A DNA stretch of 11,488 nucleotides, taken from Nitrosomonas sp. (GTDB lineage: Bacteria > Pseudomonadota > Gammaproteobacteria > Burkholderiales > Nitrosomonadaceae). Under the pieces are notes generated by a model, which saw only the letters and a program-made list of their open reading frames with translations, had not been told where the DNA came from and searched no databases. This document shows positions 1 through 8,102 of the stretch, one piece after another; the first letter of the stretch is position 1, and the number at the start of each line of letters is the position of its first letter. The stretch spans positions 1-11,488 of the forward strand of contig JADKHF010000040.1 of assembly GCA_016721865.1 (NCBI GenBank). The letters run 5' to 3'. A program made the translations under genes and the position numbers.

Positions 1-202
1 TGCAAAATTTTGTAGTCGCGCCAGAAGCGGATTTTGAGGACGAATCCAGGTGCAGTTAGTGATAACTTTCCACTTCGCAATATCTAAAACCTGTTGCGCT
101 AAGTCTATCAAAGTTAAGCAGTCGTTTTTTTAAGCGCGGCCTATCTTTGCAGATCCTCATTTGAGGCTATTTTTCTCGAGCGATTCATGACTTTTGTAAT
201 GG

Positions 203-843
203 TTATTCTGATAACCTCTGCCCCAATTCCCATCCAATCCACAAATCGACCTGACCGTCCCTATCAATGACACTGTATTGACTGGTATTGATAACGACAC
301 GGCCTTTAAACTGGAACAAATGAGTGATTATTTCGCAGCCTGACATCCTGACAAGATGGTTTCAGTTAACACCCGACGGATGGTCATCTAACCGGTAACC
401 ATCTGCTTTAACATGACGTTTGGTCTTTTCTACCAAACACCCAGATCATGATTGGCATGTCCAATCTTTCAAATAGACTGCGCCCGGCAATCTGGAACTC
501 ACAGCCGTATGATGAACGATGCGATTCATGCGGGTATAGAAGATTCTCAGTGTCTCATAACGCGGATCGCGTAATATTTGCGCCATTATTGCCAGATCAT
601 GGCCTGACTTGATGGACTGATTCAGGAAGGTGGTTCCTCCTTTTTCTCGGAAGTCTTTTGGGAAATCACAACCCAGTAAGGTGCCGCCTGCCCATCGAGC
701 ATGAGATTCGGGAGCAGTTCTGTATAGGCACCTCTTCCTGCTTCCTTGCTTTTCGGTAGTACCGGGACGAGTCTCAATTTTTCATAAAGATCACCTTCAT
801 CAGATTGGATGGGTTCCTGGAATCTTCAGCATATTATCCGCAT
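203..843 (-). pseudogene. RadC/JAB-domain-like protein, broken
   Basis: Degenerate gene that needs several frames. The ATG at 843 has a strong ribosome site (AAGGAGG, complement of 851-857) just after the traC-like stop at 856, so it was probably the next gene of the operon. An in-frame TGA follows at codon 6. The same frame then reads DLYEKLRLVPVLPKSK and PYWVVIS before stopping at 622-624. A second frame gives FREKGGTTFLNQSIKSGHDL, ILRDPRYETLRIFYTR and HTAVSSRLPGAVYLKD. A third gives DDHPSG, and the last gives FKGRVVINTSQYSVIDRDG, ending near 203. RadC/JAB metalloprotease-fold proteins carry an HNHPSG motif; here its first histidine reads as aspartate. The family name rests on remembered sequence patterns and this motif. 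Its role in mobile elements is not well established. The left end is uncertain. Confidence 0.6.
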
Positions 844-1112
844 CTTGCGGCCTCCTTATAAGATTACCTGATCAATGCCCGTTTTTGCTTGATTTCCGCC
901 GCTTAGGTTCAATAGGGCTTGCAACCTCAATAAGCTGTCCTGTTTAGCCTGCTGAGATATTTTTTCAACAACCGATCCAACCTGGACGTTTAACCGCCTC
1001 AATACCTAGCGCGCTTTATTGGCCAGATCATTAAAATCATTTAATTTCTTTGAGTCCTGCTCACCCGGCGCAAAAATCGGAAATACTGCAGACCCATTTA
1101 CCAATGCCGCGC

Positions 1113-1679
1113 TCAGCGCTTTTCCTTGCCGGATTTTTGCCAAGGTGGATTCCAGGTGATGATCATCATCTCCGCAATAACGATTGGCTTATGGATACTT
1201 TCATTGCAAATCCTAGCTACTTTGGGCAAATTGCCTGAATCAAATGCAGCTATGACAGGATAATTCAGCCCCTGAGATAATGTATCTGCGGTGGCATAAC
1301 CTTCAGCGATCACAATGGCAGGTGCAGCATCCAGTGCTGTGAGTCCCTGGCTCTCGCCACCAACGACATGAAAGTTATTCTCTTTCTTGCTACCCGCTGC
1401 AAAAAGCTTTGCACCACTCGGTTGTATCGTTTGCACACTCCATATTTGTCCATGAACATCTTGTGCGGCCAGCAACAAATCACCGGCTGTCAGCACGATA
1501 CTGTCTGGATTTTCTTTTCGTAGTACTTTGACTTCCTGCCAGTTTTGACCAATTTTGATGATTGAATCGGTCGGCAAATCATCCGCATTCTGCGGCACAA
1601 TTCTCAGATCACCTGGCCGGGCATGCTTCTCTTTCAAATAAGGATGCTCAGAATCGGCAACTGGTGCGATAGTCAGCAA
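1113..1679 (-). pseudogene. Fragment 4 of traC-like gene: Toprim/primase-type C-terminus
   Basis: The fragment carries PYLKEKH, WSVQTIQPSGAKLFAAGSKK, FHVVGG, then APAIVIAEGYATADTLSQGL and VIAAFDSGNLPKVA. This is the Toprim arrangement of RP4 TraC-type primases, with the metal-binding glutamate in EGYATA. The second acidic motif should follow PIVIA as GDDDHH. It is encoded, but one frame off, because a G is missing near 1170-1173, so the frame reads EMMIITWNPPW instead. The restored frame continues LESTLAKIRQGKALSAALVN and then FPIFAPGEQDSKKLNDFNDL. Two further indels (1005-1010 and 983-988) precede a C-terminus ending at 856. The ATG at 1679 is internal: the frame is open upstream (EQKAELIAQAAIKQQNRKAE) to about 1800. 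Confidence 0.75.
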
Positions 1680-1831
1680 TTGTTGAATTGCATCAGCAAC
1701 CTTATTTTGCTGTGCCTGTTGCTCAGCTTTTCTATTTTGCTGCTTGATAGCAGCTTGGGCGATCAGTTCGGCTTTCTGCTCATCCGTTAACGAATACCCT
1801 TGCCTTCCAGCGTGTCTCTATACCGGTTCGA

Positions 1832-2773
1832 TTATTCTTGGAAATATCCGGCAGGATGCCCATCCAGATGCGCTACATAAAAACCTGATTTCTCACCCGA
1901 CTTGTCGCCCTCAACTTTAATTCTGTGTGTGCCGCCATCCATCACCGGATGATTACCATCAACCCGACAACCTTGAGCACGCAGCAATTCAGCAAATTCC
2001 ACGTGAACGGCCTTTTCATGTTCATTTTGTTCTGCGGCGACATCGATGAGTGCAGGCAGATTGGTTAAATCTTGCGCTTCTTGTTTAGATTCACAGTCTT
2101 TCACCCATTGGAAAGTTTGATCATCACGCTGCATAGTCACGCCCCAGAATTGTGGCTCCGTGTTTATTGAATCAGCGGATACTATAGACTCAATACCATT
2201 TTCATCGGTTTGAATGACGTTACCCTGCACTTGGGTGCGTCCATTCCAGTCAGCCGGAATGCTAAAGCCCAGTTTGTCTGAAGATACTTCTTCAAATTCC
2301 AGATTATCAATGCCACCATTTCTCAAAAATTTGAGTGCCTCGGCAACCAAAACGATGGCATCCTGATCCTTTTTTGGCATAGCTTGTGTCAGATCATTAA
2401 ACCGTTGGATATTGTGGGATGCGATGGTGGCCAGATCAGGTGAGAGATTGTGTAAATAGCTGGCGGTATTTTGCTTGATTTGATCCATCTTGATTGCCTC
2501 CTGTGTATCAACTTCCTGTACCATTTCCTGTTGTTGTGACAATGCCAGTACATAATCCTGGATTTTTTCCGCATCAGCAGCGGCACGAAATATTTCTGTC
2601 GGATCTTCCTGCAGCGCTTTGATCCATGAATTCACATAAGCCACATGCTGCCCCGGATCATGACCGATACCCAATTCACCACTGAGCAGCATGCTGGCAA
2701 TCTCGGCGCGTAATTCTTCGCGGCCGTAACCTTCGCTTCCGAATGGATGCGATAGATCACGATTGAGCCGCAA
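1832..2773 (-). pseudogene. Fragment 3 of traC-like gene: zincin C-terminal part and linker region
   Basis: A TTG-initiated frame of 313 residues. It opens with RLNRDLSHPFGSEGYGREEL and LRAEIASMLLSGELGIG, which follow HELGHWTGHE in the same frame upstream. The glutamates in REELRAE are candidates for the third metal ligand, to go with the two histidines of HELGH (2789-2803). It continues with HDPGQHVAYVNSWIKALQ and AAADAEKIQDYVL, typical of long ArdC/TraC-like proteins. The last 150 or so residues form an unassigned region ending FYVAHLDGHPAGYFQE. Family members go on with an NN.TG....RWK.KGY-like motif, which appears here as NNRTGIETRWK one frame over. The stop at 1832 is therefore caused by an indel at about 1834-1842. 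A TTG start here is unlikely to be natural. Confidence 0.72.
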
Positions 2774-3150
2774 TTCATGACCGGTCCAGTGGCCCAGTTC
2801 ATGCAGGGCGGTTGCGTAATAGCGATCGGGGTTGGAAACTGGTGCTTATGGGGTAAGTGGATACTGTCGGTTGATGGCCGGTAAAATGCGCGATCAGCTT
2901 CACCATGATGGATCACGGCATGGGATGCTTGTAAGATGTGCTCAGCACGCTCCAGTGGATCCCAGTCAGGAGCTTTAATGCTGAGTTCTGGCAGATTATC
3001 CATCTGCTGCGCATTAAATACGGCGGCATAAAACACCCTGGGGCGCTCTAGTCTCACCTGTTCTTTAATGGGATGACCTTCATTATTGAGTACAGGATTA
3101 CTGCTGTCATCTTTTTTAATGTGCTCATCAGTAAATTTCCAGTATTGCAC
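2632..3150 (-). pseudogene. Fragment 2 of traC-like gene: ArdC-like/zincin middle segment
   Basis: The frame reads QYWKFTDEH, then RLERPRVFYAAVFNAQQM and DRAFYRPSTDSIHLPHKHQF, which leads into the zincin region of ArdC-like proteins. After HQFP the frame becomes nonsense through to 2632. The true continuation, RYYATALHELGHWTGHELRL, lies in the neighbouring frame. One additional A in the CCAACCCC stretch near 2830 restores it. The first 60-70% of the fragment is therefore genuine and its tail is not. Confidence 0.7.
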
Positions 3151-3415
3151 GAGCGTGCTTTTTCGCCTTTACGCACCTGTGCCCCAGGCTTACCGCTTGC
3201 TTGTACGTCAACCAACGCGGATCCGTATACGCAAGACTCATCAGGTTCAGACTATTAATGCCCCGGTAGCGCTTACCCGTAGTGGGATTGACAGGTAATG
3301 CGGCCAGCAGATCACCGGGTTCCCACGGCTTTTGCCAGGGGGCAACACCTTTTTTAAGTTGCTCAATCAGATTCTCGGCGACTTGTTCATGAAAAGCCTT
3401 CTTAGCCTCTTTCAT
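3128..3415 (-). pseudogene. Fragment 1 of traC-like gene: ArdC-like ssDNA-binding N-terminus
   Basis: This piece reads MKEAKKAFHEQVAENLIEQL, then GVAPWQKPWEPGD, NPTTGKRYRGINSLNLM and DPRWLTYKQA. That is the hallmark pattern of the ArdC N-terminal domain (DUF1738 type), which binds single-stranded DNA. The open frame continues upstream to a weaker possible start at 3466, but the ATG at 3415 has the better ribosome site. After SLG the frame departs: the family continues with a segment like AQVRKGEK, which is present one frame over. One extra G in the GGGG run (complement of 3182-3185) would join them. The fragment ends at a frameshift-induced stop at 3128. Confidence 0.75.
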
Positions 3416-3620
3416 CTTCAACCTCCGCTGTATGATCAATCGTGCTATCCAGCGCATCTTGTTCACTCAAGGCATCTTCCGTGAATGCGCCTAGTCTTTC
3501 AGCCTCTAAGGGATCAAATTCAGCCTGGAAGCCCGGTATTTCTGCATCGAGTAGCTTTTCCTGAATGATTTCTGTTATGTCAGGATTATCGGTTTCAACA
3601 TCAATCGGTGGTCTATGCAT
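3402..3620 (-). CDS. Small acidic TraD-like transfer-operon protein
   Basis: A 72-residue acidic ORF of unknown biochemical function. The ATG at 3620 has AGGAG about eight bases upstream and begins MHRPPIDVETDN. The core is EIIQEKLLDAEIPGFQAEFD followed by EAERLGAFTEDALSE. This pattern recalls small proteins annotated TraD in RP4-type transfer operons, and its place between traF and traC matches RP4 order (traF, traE, traD, traC) if traE is absent. It is shorter than RP4 TraD, and TraD's role is not well defined. The 3' end overlaps the traC-like start by 14 bases, which suggests translational coupling. The name is tentative, but the ORF itself is well supported by start signal and context. 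A longer in-frame start at 3701 overlaps traF and lacks support. Confidence 0.6.
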   Translation of the reverse strand: MHRPPIDVETDNPDITEIIQEKLLDAEIPGFQAEFDPLEAERLGAFTEDALSEQDALDSTIDHTAEVEDERG

Positions 3621-3645
3621 GGCTTTGACTCCTATTAATTTTTGA

Positions 3646-4218
3646 TTAATGACTCCAGGTAAAAACTGGACGAACAACTTGCTTAATCTGATCACGCGCA
3701 ATCAGTCCGAAATAGCGCGCATCAAAGGATTGGGGGTTCACATCGGATAGCAGTAGGTATTCAGCATCATTCAGCACAGTTTGAAGCCGGTATTGCGGCA
3801 ATGGTTGACCCTCAGCATCGGCTGTTAGCTGAGCACTGTTGGGTAAATGTTCACCATTCACAAAGATGCCAGCCTGATCGATGGAAACCGTATCTCCGGA
3901 TTGTGCAAACACTCGTTTCAGCAACAAACCATAACCGCCAGGGCAATTCCCTTGATTGATGTAGGATCTATCCCTGGCCATATCAAAAACCGCACTCTGT
4001 GGTGGGCAGAAAGCGACATAAGCGCCGCTTACAATCGGTTCATCAACCACTTTATAAAAACCTACTGGCAAGCTGGGTGTGGTATTGATATAAATCCCGC
4101 TGATTCGTGCACCAATACTCAGTACAAATAGGCCGGCGCTCATGGTCAGAATCAAAACAATCATGATTTTGATATTTTTTTTCATGAAGTTGACTTTCAT
4201 GCGTTCGAGGTATCTCAC
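3646..4218 (-). CDS. traF: TraF, S26-type conjugal transfer signal peptidase
   Basis: The RP4 TraF family cuts and cyclises the TrbC prepilin in the inner membrane. The sequence shows a short basic N-terminus and one membrane segment (about residues 16-36 from the GTG). The serine motif NTTPSLPVGFYK follows, with the nucleophile at about Ser49 as in S26 peptidases. The general-base lysine is in LLLKRVFAQSGDTV (about Lys101). The total of 190 residues is close to family size. The GTG start at 4218 overlaps the traG stop (TTGTGA), which favours coupling. In-frame ATGs at 4200 and 4185 are equally possible, and no strong ribosome site decides between them. The ORF is intact. Its pilin substrate gene is not in the window. 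Confidence 0.92.
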   Translation of the reverse strand: MRYLERMKVNFMKKNIKIMIVLILTMSAGLFVLSIGARISGIYINTTPSLPVGFYKVVDEPIVSGAYVAFCPPQSAVFDMARDRSYINQGNCPGGYGLLLKRVFAQSGDTVSIDQAGIFVNGEHLPNSAQLTADAEGQPLPQYRLQTVLNDAEYLLLSDVNPQSFDARYFGLIARDQIKQVVRPVFTWSH

Positions 4219-6059
4219 AATCCGGTTAATTTATCGCTAAAGCTTGGGGGATTGACCTGTGCCCGTGCAGTAAATGTTTCATCCTGGAAATACAAAGGCT
4301 GCGTGCCATAGATGGCTGGGAAACCGGCCACATAAATAATCATGTCGCCTGGCTTGGTGATTTTGCCTTCAGCATCTTTCATCGGGCCGGGCAGTCGCAT
4401 ACATTCATCCGGCGTTAATAACGCGCGTTGCGTCTCCTGTAGGGTACGTGTCACATGTCCATGCATCATCGATGATCGGCGGCCACTGGTGGTAATCTGC
4501 TCTTTGATGACCGTGGTTTGCCCGGTCAGCTTGGATAAGTGCTCCGCTGTTTCAATCCGGTTAGGTGCAAACGCGGTCTGGATATGGCAGTTGGAAGTAA
4601 TCGCTTCATCATGCCCGTAGCCGGTTTCACGGCTTTTAAGCTGATTCAAATCCTGGCAGATCAGATAGGCTTTCATGCCGTAGCCTGCGATAAACGCGAG
4701 GGATTCCTGAAAGATTTCAAGTTTTCCAAGACTTGGGAATTCATCGAGCATCAATAGCAGCTTGTGTTTGTAATGCGCGCTGGGTTGACCGTCTTTAAAC
4801 GTAATTCTATCGGCCAGTTTTCGGATGATCATATTGATCAGAATGCGGATTAAAGGGCGCAACCGCGATTTATCATTGGGGTGTGACACAATGTATAAGC
4901 TGACGGGACTCTCATGGTGCATGAGGTCGCGGATCTTAAAATCGGAATCACTGATATTGTTGGCAACGATCGGATCGCGATACAAGGATAGATAGGATTT
5001 TGCTGTTGACAACACGGAACCCGCTTCTTCTTCCGGGCGATCCAGCATATCGCGTGCACTGGCTGCAATCACTGGATGACTTTTGCCATCCAGATAATCC
5101 TGCATGGCCATTTCCATCCACAATTCTCTGATATCGCGATCAGGATCAGACAGCATGGAATCTACTGTGGATAATGTGGCAGGGGATCCTTCTCGCTCTG
5201 ATTTATACAAAGCATGCAAAATGACACCTACCAGCAATGCCTGGCTGGTTTTCTGCCAATGCGTTTGTAATCCCTTGCCATCCGGATCAACGATTAAGGT
5301 GGTCAGGTTTTGAACATCGGCCACTTCCATGCCGCTGCCAATCTGGATTTCATCCAGCGGATTCCAATGCGCGCTGCTGGTTGATGCCGGATCAAAGCGC
5401 AGCACCTTGTTTTTGGCATGCTGCTTTCTCCAACCGGAAGTGAGTGCCCATAACTCACCTTTAAGATCAGTAATGACCGCGCTCTGAGTCCAGGAAAGCA
5501 AAGTGGGTATCACTAGACTCACGCCCTTGCCTGAGCGGGTCGGGGCATAACACAACACATGTTCCGGGCCGCTGTGTTTCAGATAGTGGGTTTTGCCGGA
5601 ATTATCCTGCCAACCACCGACATAAACCGCATCGTTTTTGTGACTCTTGTGATTCTTGCCTGTTGAAAGCAGTCCTGCGGTTACAATGTCCTGCTTATTT
5701 GCCCATCTGGCCGAGCCATGTAACCCCTGATTGGTTCTGGATGAATTGGCCAGCACCATTTTAATAACCAGAACGAGTATCAAACCGATGCTGGAAAATA
5801 AAATACCAAAACCTGCCGCCAGATCGAAGATGCCCGAGTACTCGCCATACCATTTATTTGCCCATAGCAGAATTGCCCAGGGTTCATAGATGTTAAAAAA
5901 GTGCATGCCTAATTGCGGCTGATAGTTGAATTGGTGGGCAAAATACTGGGTGGCGACTTGGAATCCGCCAACAAGACAGACAATGGATAATGAGCGAACG
6001 ATAATCTTGTCTTTTTTGATATTTCTGCTGTCTTTAGAACTCAGATTGATGTTATTCAT
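4215..6059 (-). CDS. traG: TraG/VirD4-type coupling ATPase
   Basis: Type IV coupling protein that links the relaxosome to the mating-pair channel at the inner membrane. Two N-terminal membrane segments are visible (about residues 20-40 and 78-103). The Walker A-like motif YAPTRSGKGV is at about 171-180, followed by ITDLKGELW. The Walker B motif LLLMLDEFPSLGKL is at about 434-447. QTAFAPN and the LTGQTTV region follow. At 614 residues it is close to RP4 TraG (635). The ATG at 6059 overlaps the traI stop (TGATG) and has AAGGAG six or so bases upstream. The gene is uninterrupted, in contrast to the relaxase gene before it. It should be co-transcribed with traJ-traI and traF. Confidence 0.96.
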   Translation of the reverse strand: MNNINLSSKDSRNIKKDKIIVRSLSIVCLVGGFQVATQYFAHQFNYQPQLGMHFFNIYEPWAILLWANKWYGEYSGIFDLAAGFGILFSSIGLILVLVIKMVLANSSRTNQGLHGSARWANKQDIVTAGLLSTGKNHKSHKNDAVYVGGWQDNSGKTHYLKHSGPEHVLCYAPTRSGKGVSLVIPTLLSWTQSAVITDLKGELWALTSGWRKQHAKNKVLRFDPASTSSAHWNPLDEIQIGSGMEVADVQNLTTLIVDPDGKGLQTHWQKTSQALLVGVILHALYKSEREGSPATLSTVDSMLSDPDRDIRELWMEMAMQDYLDGKSHPVIAASARDMLDRPEEEAGSVLSTAKSYLSLYRDPIVANNISDSDFKIRDLMHHESPVSLYIVSHPNDKSRLRPLIRILINMIIRKLADRITFKDGQPSAHYKHKLLLMLDEFPSLGKLEIFQESLAFIAGYGMKAYLICQDLNQLKSRETGYGHDEAITSNCHIQTAFAPNRIETAEHLSKLTGQTTVIKEQITTSGRRSSMMHGHVTRTLQETQRALLTPDECMRLPGPMKDAEGKITKPGDMIIYVAGFPAIYGTQPLYFQDETFTARAQVNPPSFSDKLTGL

Positions 6060-7207
6060 CAGAGGCTCCTTCTGGTGATGGAGGTGGTGGATCGTTTTTG
6101 ACCTGCCGATTGCTCTCTACCTAAAGCATGCTGTTTCATTAACTGCTGACGGTATTGTTCAAGCGGCTTGTCATCAAAAGTCACGCGCATTTGGTTTTGT
6201 GCTGCAACCTGTGCTATCTGAAGGCGAAACGATTCTGTCCCATTGATCGCCAGGTGGCTGCCGTACTTCTTCATGGCCACTTGTAAAATATCCACCAATG
6301 CATCTTGTGTTGTATCCGACAACACGATTAATCGCTTGCCGTCATCGCGGATGGTGGTTGATCCTGCTTTATAAGTGACTGTGCCGATTTTGGTGATCGA
6401 TTCAACAGAACTGTCTTTAATAAAGCCATCCTTGAAGTAGCCATTAGATTTATCATTGCTTGGCTTGGCCGATACCTGGTTGCCCTTAAATTGACCGATT
6501 CTTCTGGATCGCAAAACAGCCAATGCTTGCGTCTTACCACGCTTGGCCTCAAATGCTAGCCAATCCAGCCACCCCATTCTGGAATGACGGGCTTTAGAAC
6601 TTTGATAGGCTTTCTGGTAATCGCTTTTAATGACTTCGATCGTTGTTTTGAATTGCTGATGAGCGGTTGCGTATAGCGCTTTTTTAGCCAATCTCCCAGC
6701 TTTGATGCTTTTAATGATGTTGCGCTTGAGTTTGGCTTCTCGTTTGGCGCGTTCAATGAGTTGATCTCTGCTTTGTCGCAATATTGCCCACTGGCTTGAA
6801 CGCTGTCTGACGCTATTCGCTTGCTCTTGCTGGTATCGCGCATAAAGCTTTGAAGTATCGATTCGATTCTGCAATGGTCTTGGCTGGTATTGTTTAGTGT
6901 TCTGTTGTGACGATTGTGTAGAATGTTCATTCTGTACAAAAGCACCCAGTCTTTGAGTTAAATTCCCTTTGGATAAAGAGCGATCAACTGAACTGGCTTT
7001 AACGGCCACGCCATTGTTGGCGACCAATACAAACCCGTTGCCACGCTCCTTGATTTCAAGGCCATGTCTAGCTAGAACCTGATGTAAATCCTGCCAGTTG
7101 TCCGCACCTTTGATTTCAGTCAGTGCACTCGCGCTTAATCCAGCCCAGCAAGCTCTCAACACCGGTTCTGGTTTCGATTTCTTGCGCCACTCTGGAGGCT
7201 TTATCAC
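6059..7207 (-). pseudogene. traI: C-terminal part of TraI relaxase, separated by frameshift
   Basis: This frame holds the rest of the relaxase. The true coding part begins near 7125 with LTEIKGADNWQDLHQVL, then HGLEIKERGNGFVLVA, which aligns with RP4 TraI (ECLPELQAAQSWEDLHRV..ENGLELRERGNGF) as I recall it. A long basic, probably helical region follows (about 6500-6850). The last third, QDALVDILQVAMKKYGSH, has an LPD7-like feel but is not firmly assigned. The first 27 or so residues from the ATG at 7207 are out-of-frame sequence of the relaxase domain, so that ATG is not a natural start. The N-terminal frame runs into a stop at 7116-7118; removing one A between the Cys and Leu codons (GAGTGC-A-CTG, about 7127-7129) would join the two. 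The joined TraI would be about 545 residues, against 732 in RP4. Confidence 0.85.
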
Positions 7208-8102
7208 TCACGGCTTCATGATTAACTTTTGTTAAGCCATATTCTTGTTCGATTTGCTCACAAAGCTTCGCTACTTTCTTGTAATCATAGTAAGGATTGT
7301 GGATTGTTAAGTTTCTAGGATGTATCTTGTTGATTGCAATATGCATGTGCAGGTTATTGGTATCATCGTGGACTACGCTGATGCGTTGATGACCATTAAA
7401 ACCCAAGACATCGCAAAATCGCTCTTCAATGGCATTCAGATCAACAAATGGCAAACGTTCTCCTTCAGGAAAACTCAATACAAGATGGCAGGTTTTGTCT
7501 GATTTGGCGCGTGTATTCATTTCCTGCGTGTTCTGGATTTCAAGTAAGCCAGCCGTTAGATCGTCTGTATAGCAGTTTGATACCTTGATCTGGCTGACAC
7601 GTTCACTCTTGTCTTGAGGATCGGTCAGATACTGTATCAGCGCAGAGTAATTGCTTTTGCGCACTGATTTGATGGGTATGATTTTAGCGATCATCGTATT
7701 TAAGCTGCTTAAGTAAAAAGGACTATTCCGAAAGTTATTTTTAAGCTTCATAATGACATCCAGCATCGTGCTTTGGGTGTTTCGGATACTGTCCAAGGTT
7801 AAATGCAACTGCGATTTGCCAATCAATTTTGTGCGCTTGTCGTTGGTGAGCCAAAGTTTGATTAATCCACCCAATCTTCCCAGATCGCCGTTAATTTTTA
7901 ACAAGCTATCCACCTGCCTACTATCAACAATACTGGGGACTTGATAACCCAGACCCAGATTGCGCAGGTACTCGGCAACGGTTAAACCGGCGTCCGTTGC
8001 TTTACTCTTTATTTCAGCTTCCTCGATTGGCAAAACGGGAACCCTGAGCTTCTTATCTCTTCTTTCTTTTTTGATTGTCTTGGGGTTCTTTTGGTCAATC
8101 AT
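7116..8102 (-). CDS. traI: Fused TraJ - TraI relaxase domain ORF
   Basis: A single 328-residue frame carries two RP4 proteins end to end. Residues 1-121 are TraJ, the oriT-binding relaxosome protein (RVPVLPIEEAEIKSKATDAG, TVAEYLRNLGLG, GDLGRLGGLIKLWL). The start is ATG 8102 with GAGGA upstream. From the internal ATG at 7694 the frame is the TraI relaxase domain (MOB-P type). Motif I has the nicking Tyr22 (NYSALIQYLTD), motif II has Ser74 (HLVLSFPEGE), and motif III has His109, His116 and His118 (HDDTNNLHMHIAINKIHP). Y22, S74, H116 and H118 keep the RP4 numbering. The frame ends after GWIKREC at a frameshift stop, leaving 192 residues of TraI. RP4 traJ and traI are separate genes. One extra A in the five-A run (complement of 7738-7742) would give traJ a TAA stop at 122 residues, against 123 in RP4. 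Confidence 0.9.
   Translation of the reverse strand: MIDQKNPKTIKKERRDKKLRVPVLPIEEAEIKSKATDAGLTVAEYLRNLGLGYQVPSIVDSRQVDSLLKINGDLGRLGGLIKLWLTNDKRTKLIGKSQLHLTLDSIRNTQSTMLDVIMKLKNNFRNSPFYLSSLNTMIAKIIPIKSVRKSNYSALIQYLTDPQDKSERVSQIKVSNCYTDDLTAGLLEIQNTQEMNTRAKSDKTCHLVLSFPEGERLPFVDLNAIEERFCDVLGFNGHQRISVVHDDTNNLHMHIAINKIHPRNLTIHNPYYDYKKVAKLCEQIEQEYGLTKVNHEAVSDKASRVAQEIETRTGVESLLGWIKRECTD

Larger units (their letters stand above)
856..3415 (-). pseudogene. traC: TraC-like conjugative primase / ArdC-like antirestriction protein, frameshifted
   Basis: One ancestral gene of about 850 codons, now in at least five pieces. Domains in order: an ArdC-like ssDNA-binding N-terminus, a zincin metallopeptidase-type region with HELGH (2789-2803), a linker region, and a Toprim/primase region with EGYATA. 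ArdC of plasmid pSa is known to resemble the N-terminus of RP4 TraC1, and EGYAT[AG] is typical of RP4 TraC and related primases. TraC1 enters the recipient with the DNA and primes the complementary strand; ArdC protects incoming DNA from restriction. The start at ATG 3415 has GGAGG five to seven bases upstream (complement of 3422-3426) and overlaps the preceding TraD-like ORF by 14 bases. The stop is at 856. Indels lie near 3182-3185, 3155, 2830, 1834-1842, 1797-1803, 1170-1173, 1005-1010 and 983-988. Most are repaired by one base. Confidence 0.75.

Noticed and set aside
1..202. Left-edge sequence as an insertion-sequence end or gene
   Set aside because: I found no recognisable transposase, terminal repeat or open frame; only the short self-complementary stretch CAAAATTTTG at positions 3-12 is visible.
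3847..4131. 94-residue plus-strand ORF opposite traF
   Set aside because: It is antisense to the catalytic part of TraF and its composition is unremarkable.
4342..4757. Two plus-strand ORFs opposite traG
   Set aside because: They are antisense to a strongly conserved ATPase, with no family signature or start signal.
6556..6945. 129-residue minus-strand ORF inside traI, where RP4 has the nested traH gene
   Set aside because: The translation is basic with no similarity I can recognise to TraH and no ribosome site; it looks like a shadow of the traI frame.
7738..7742. Programmed frameshifting as the certain explanation for the traJ-traI junction
   Set aside because: Five A is a weak slippery run and no stimulatory structure was established; a simple indel is at least as likely, so it is kept only as a hypothesis.
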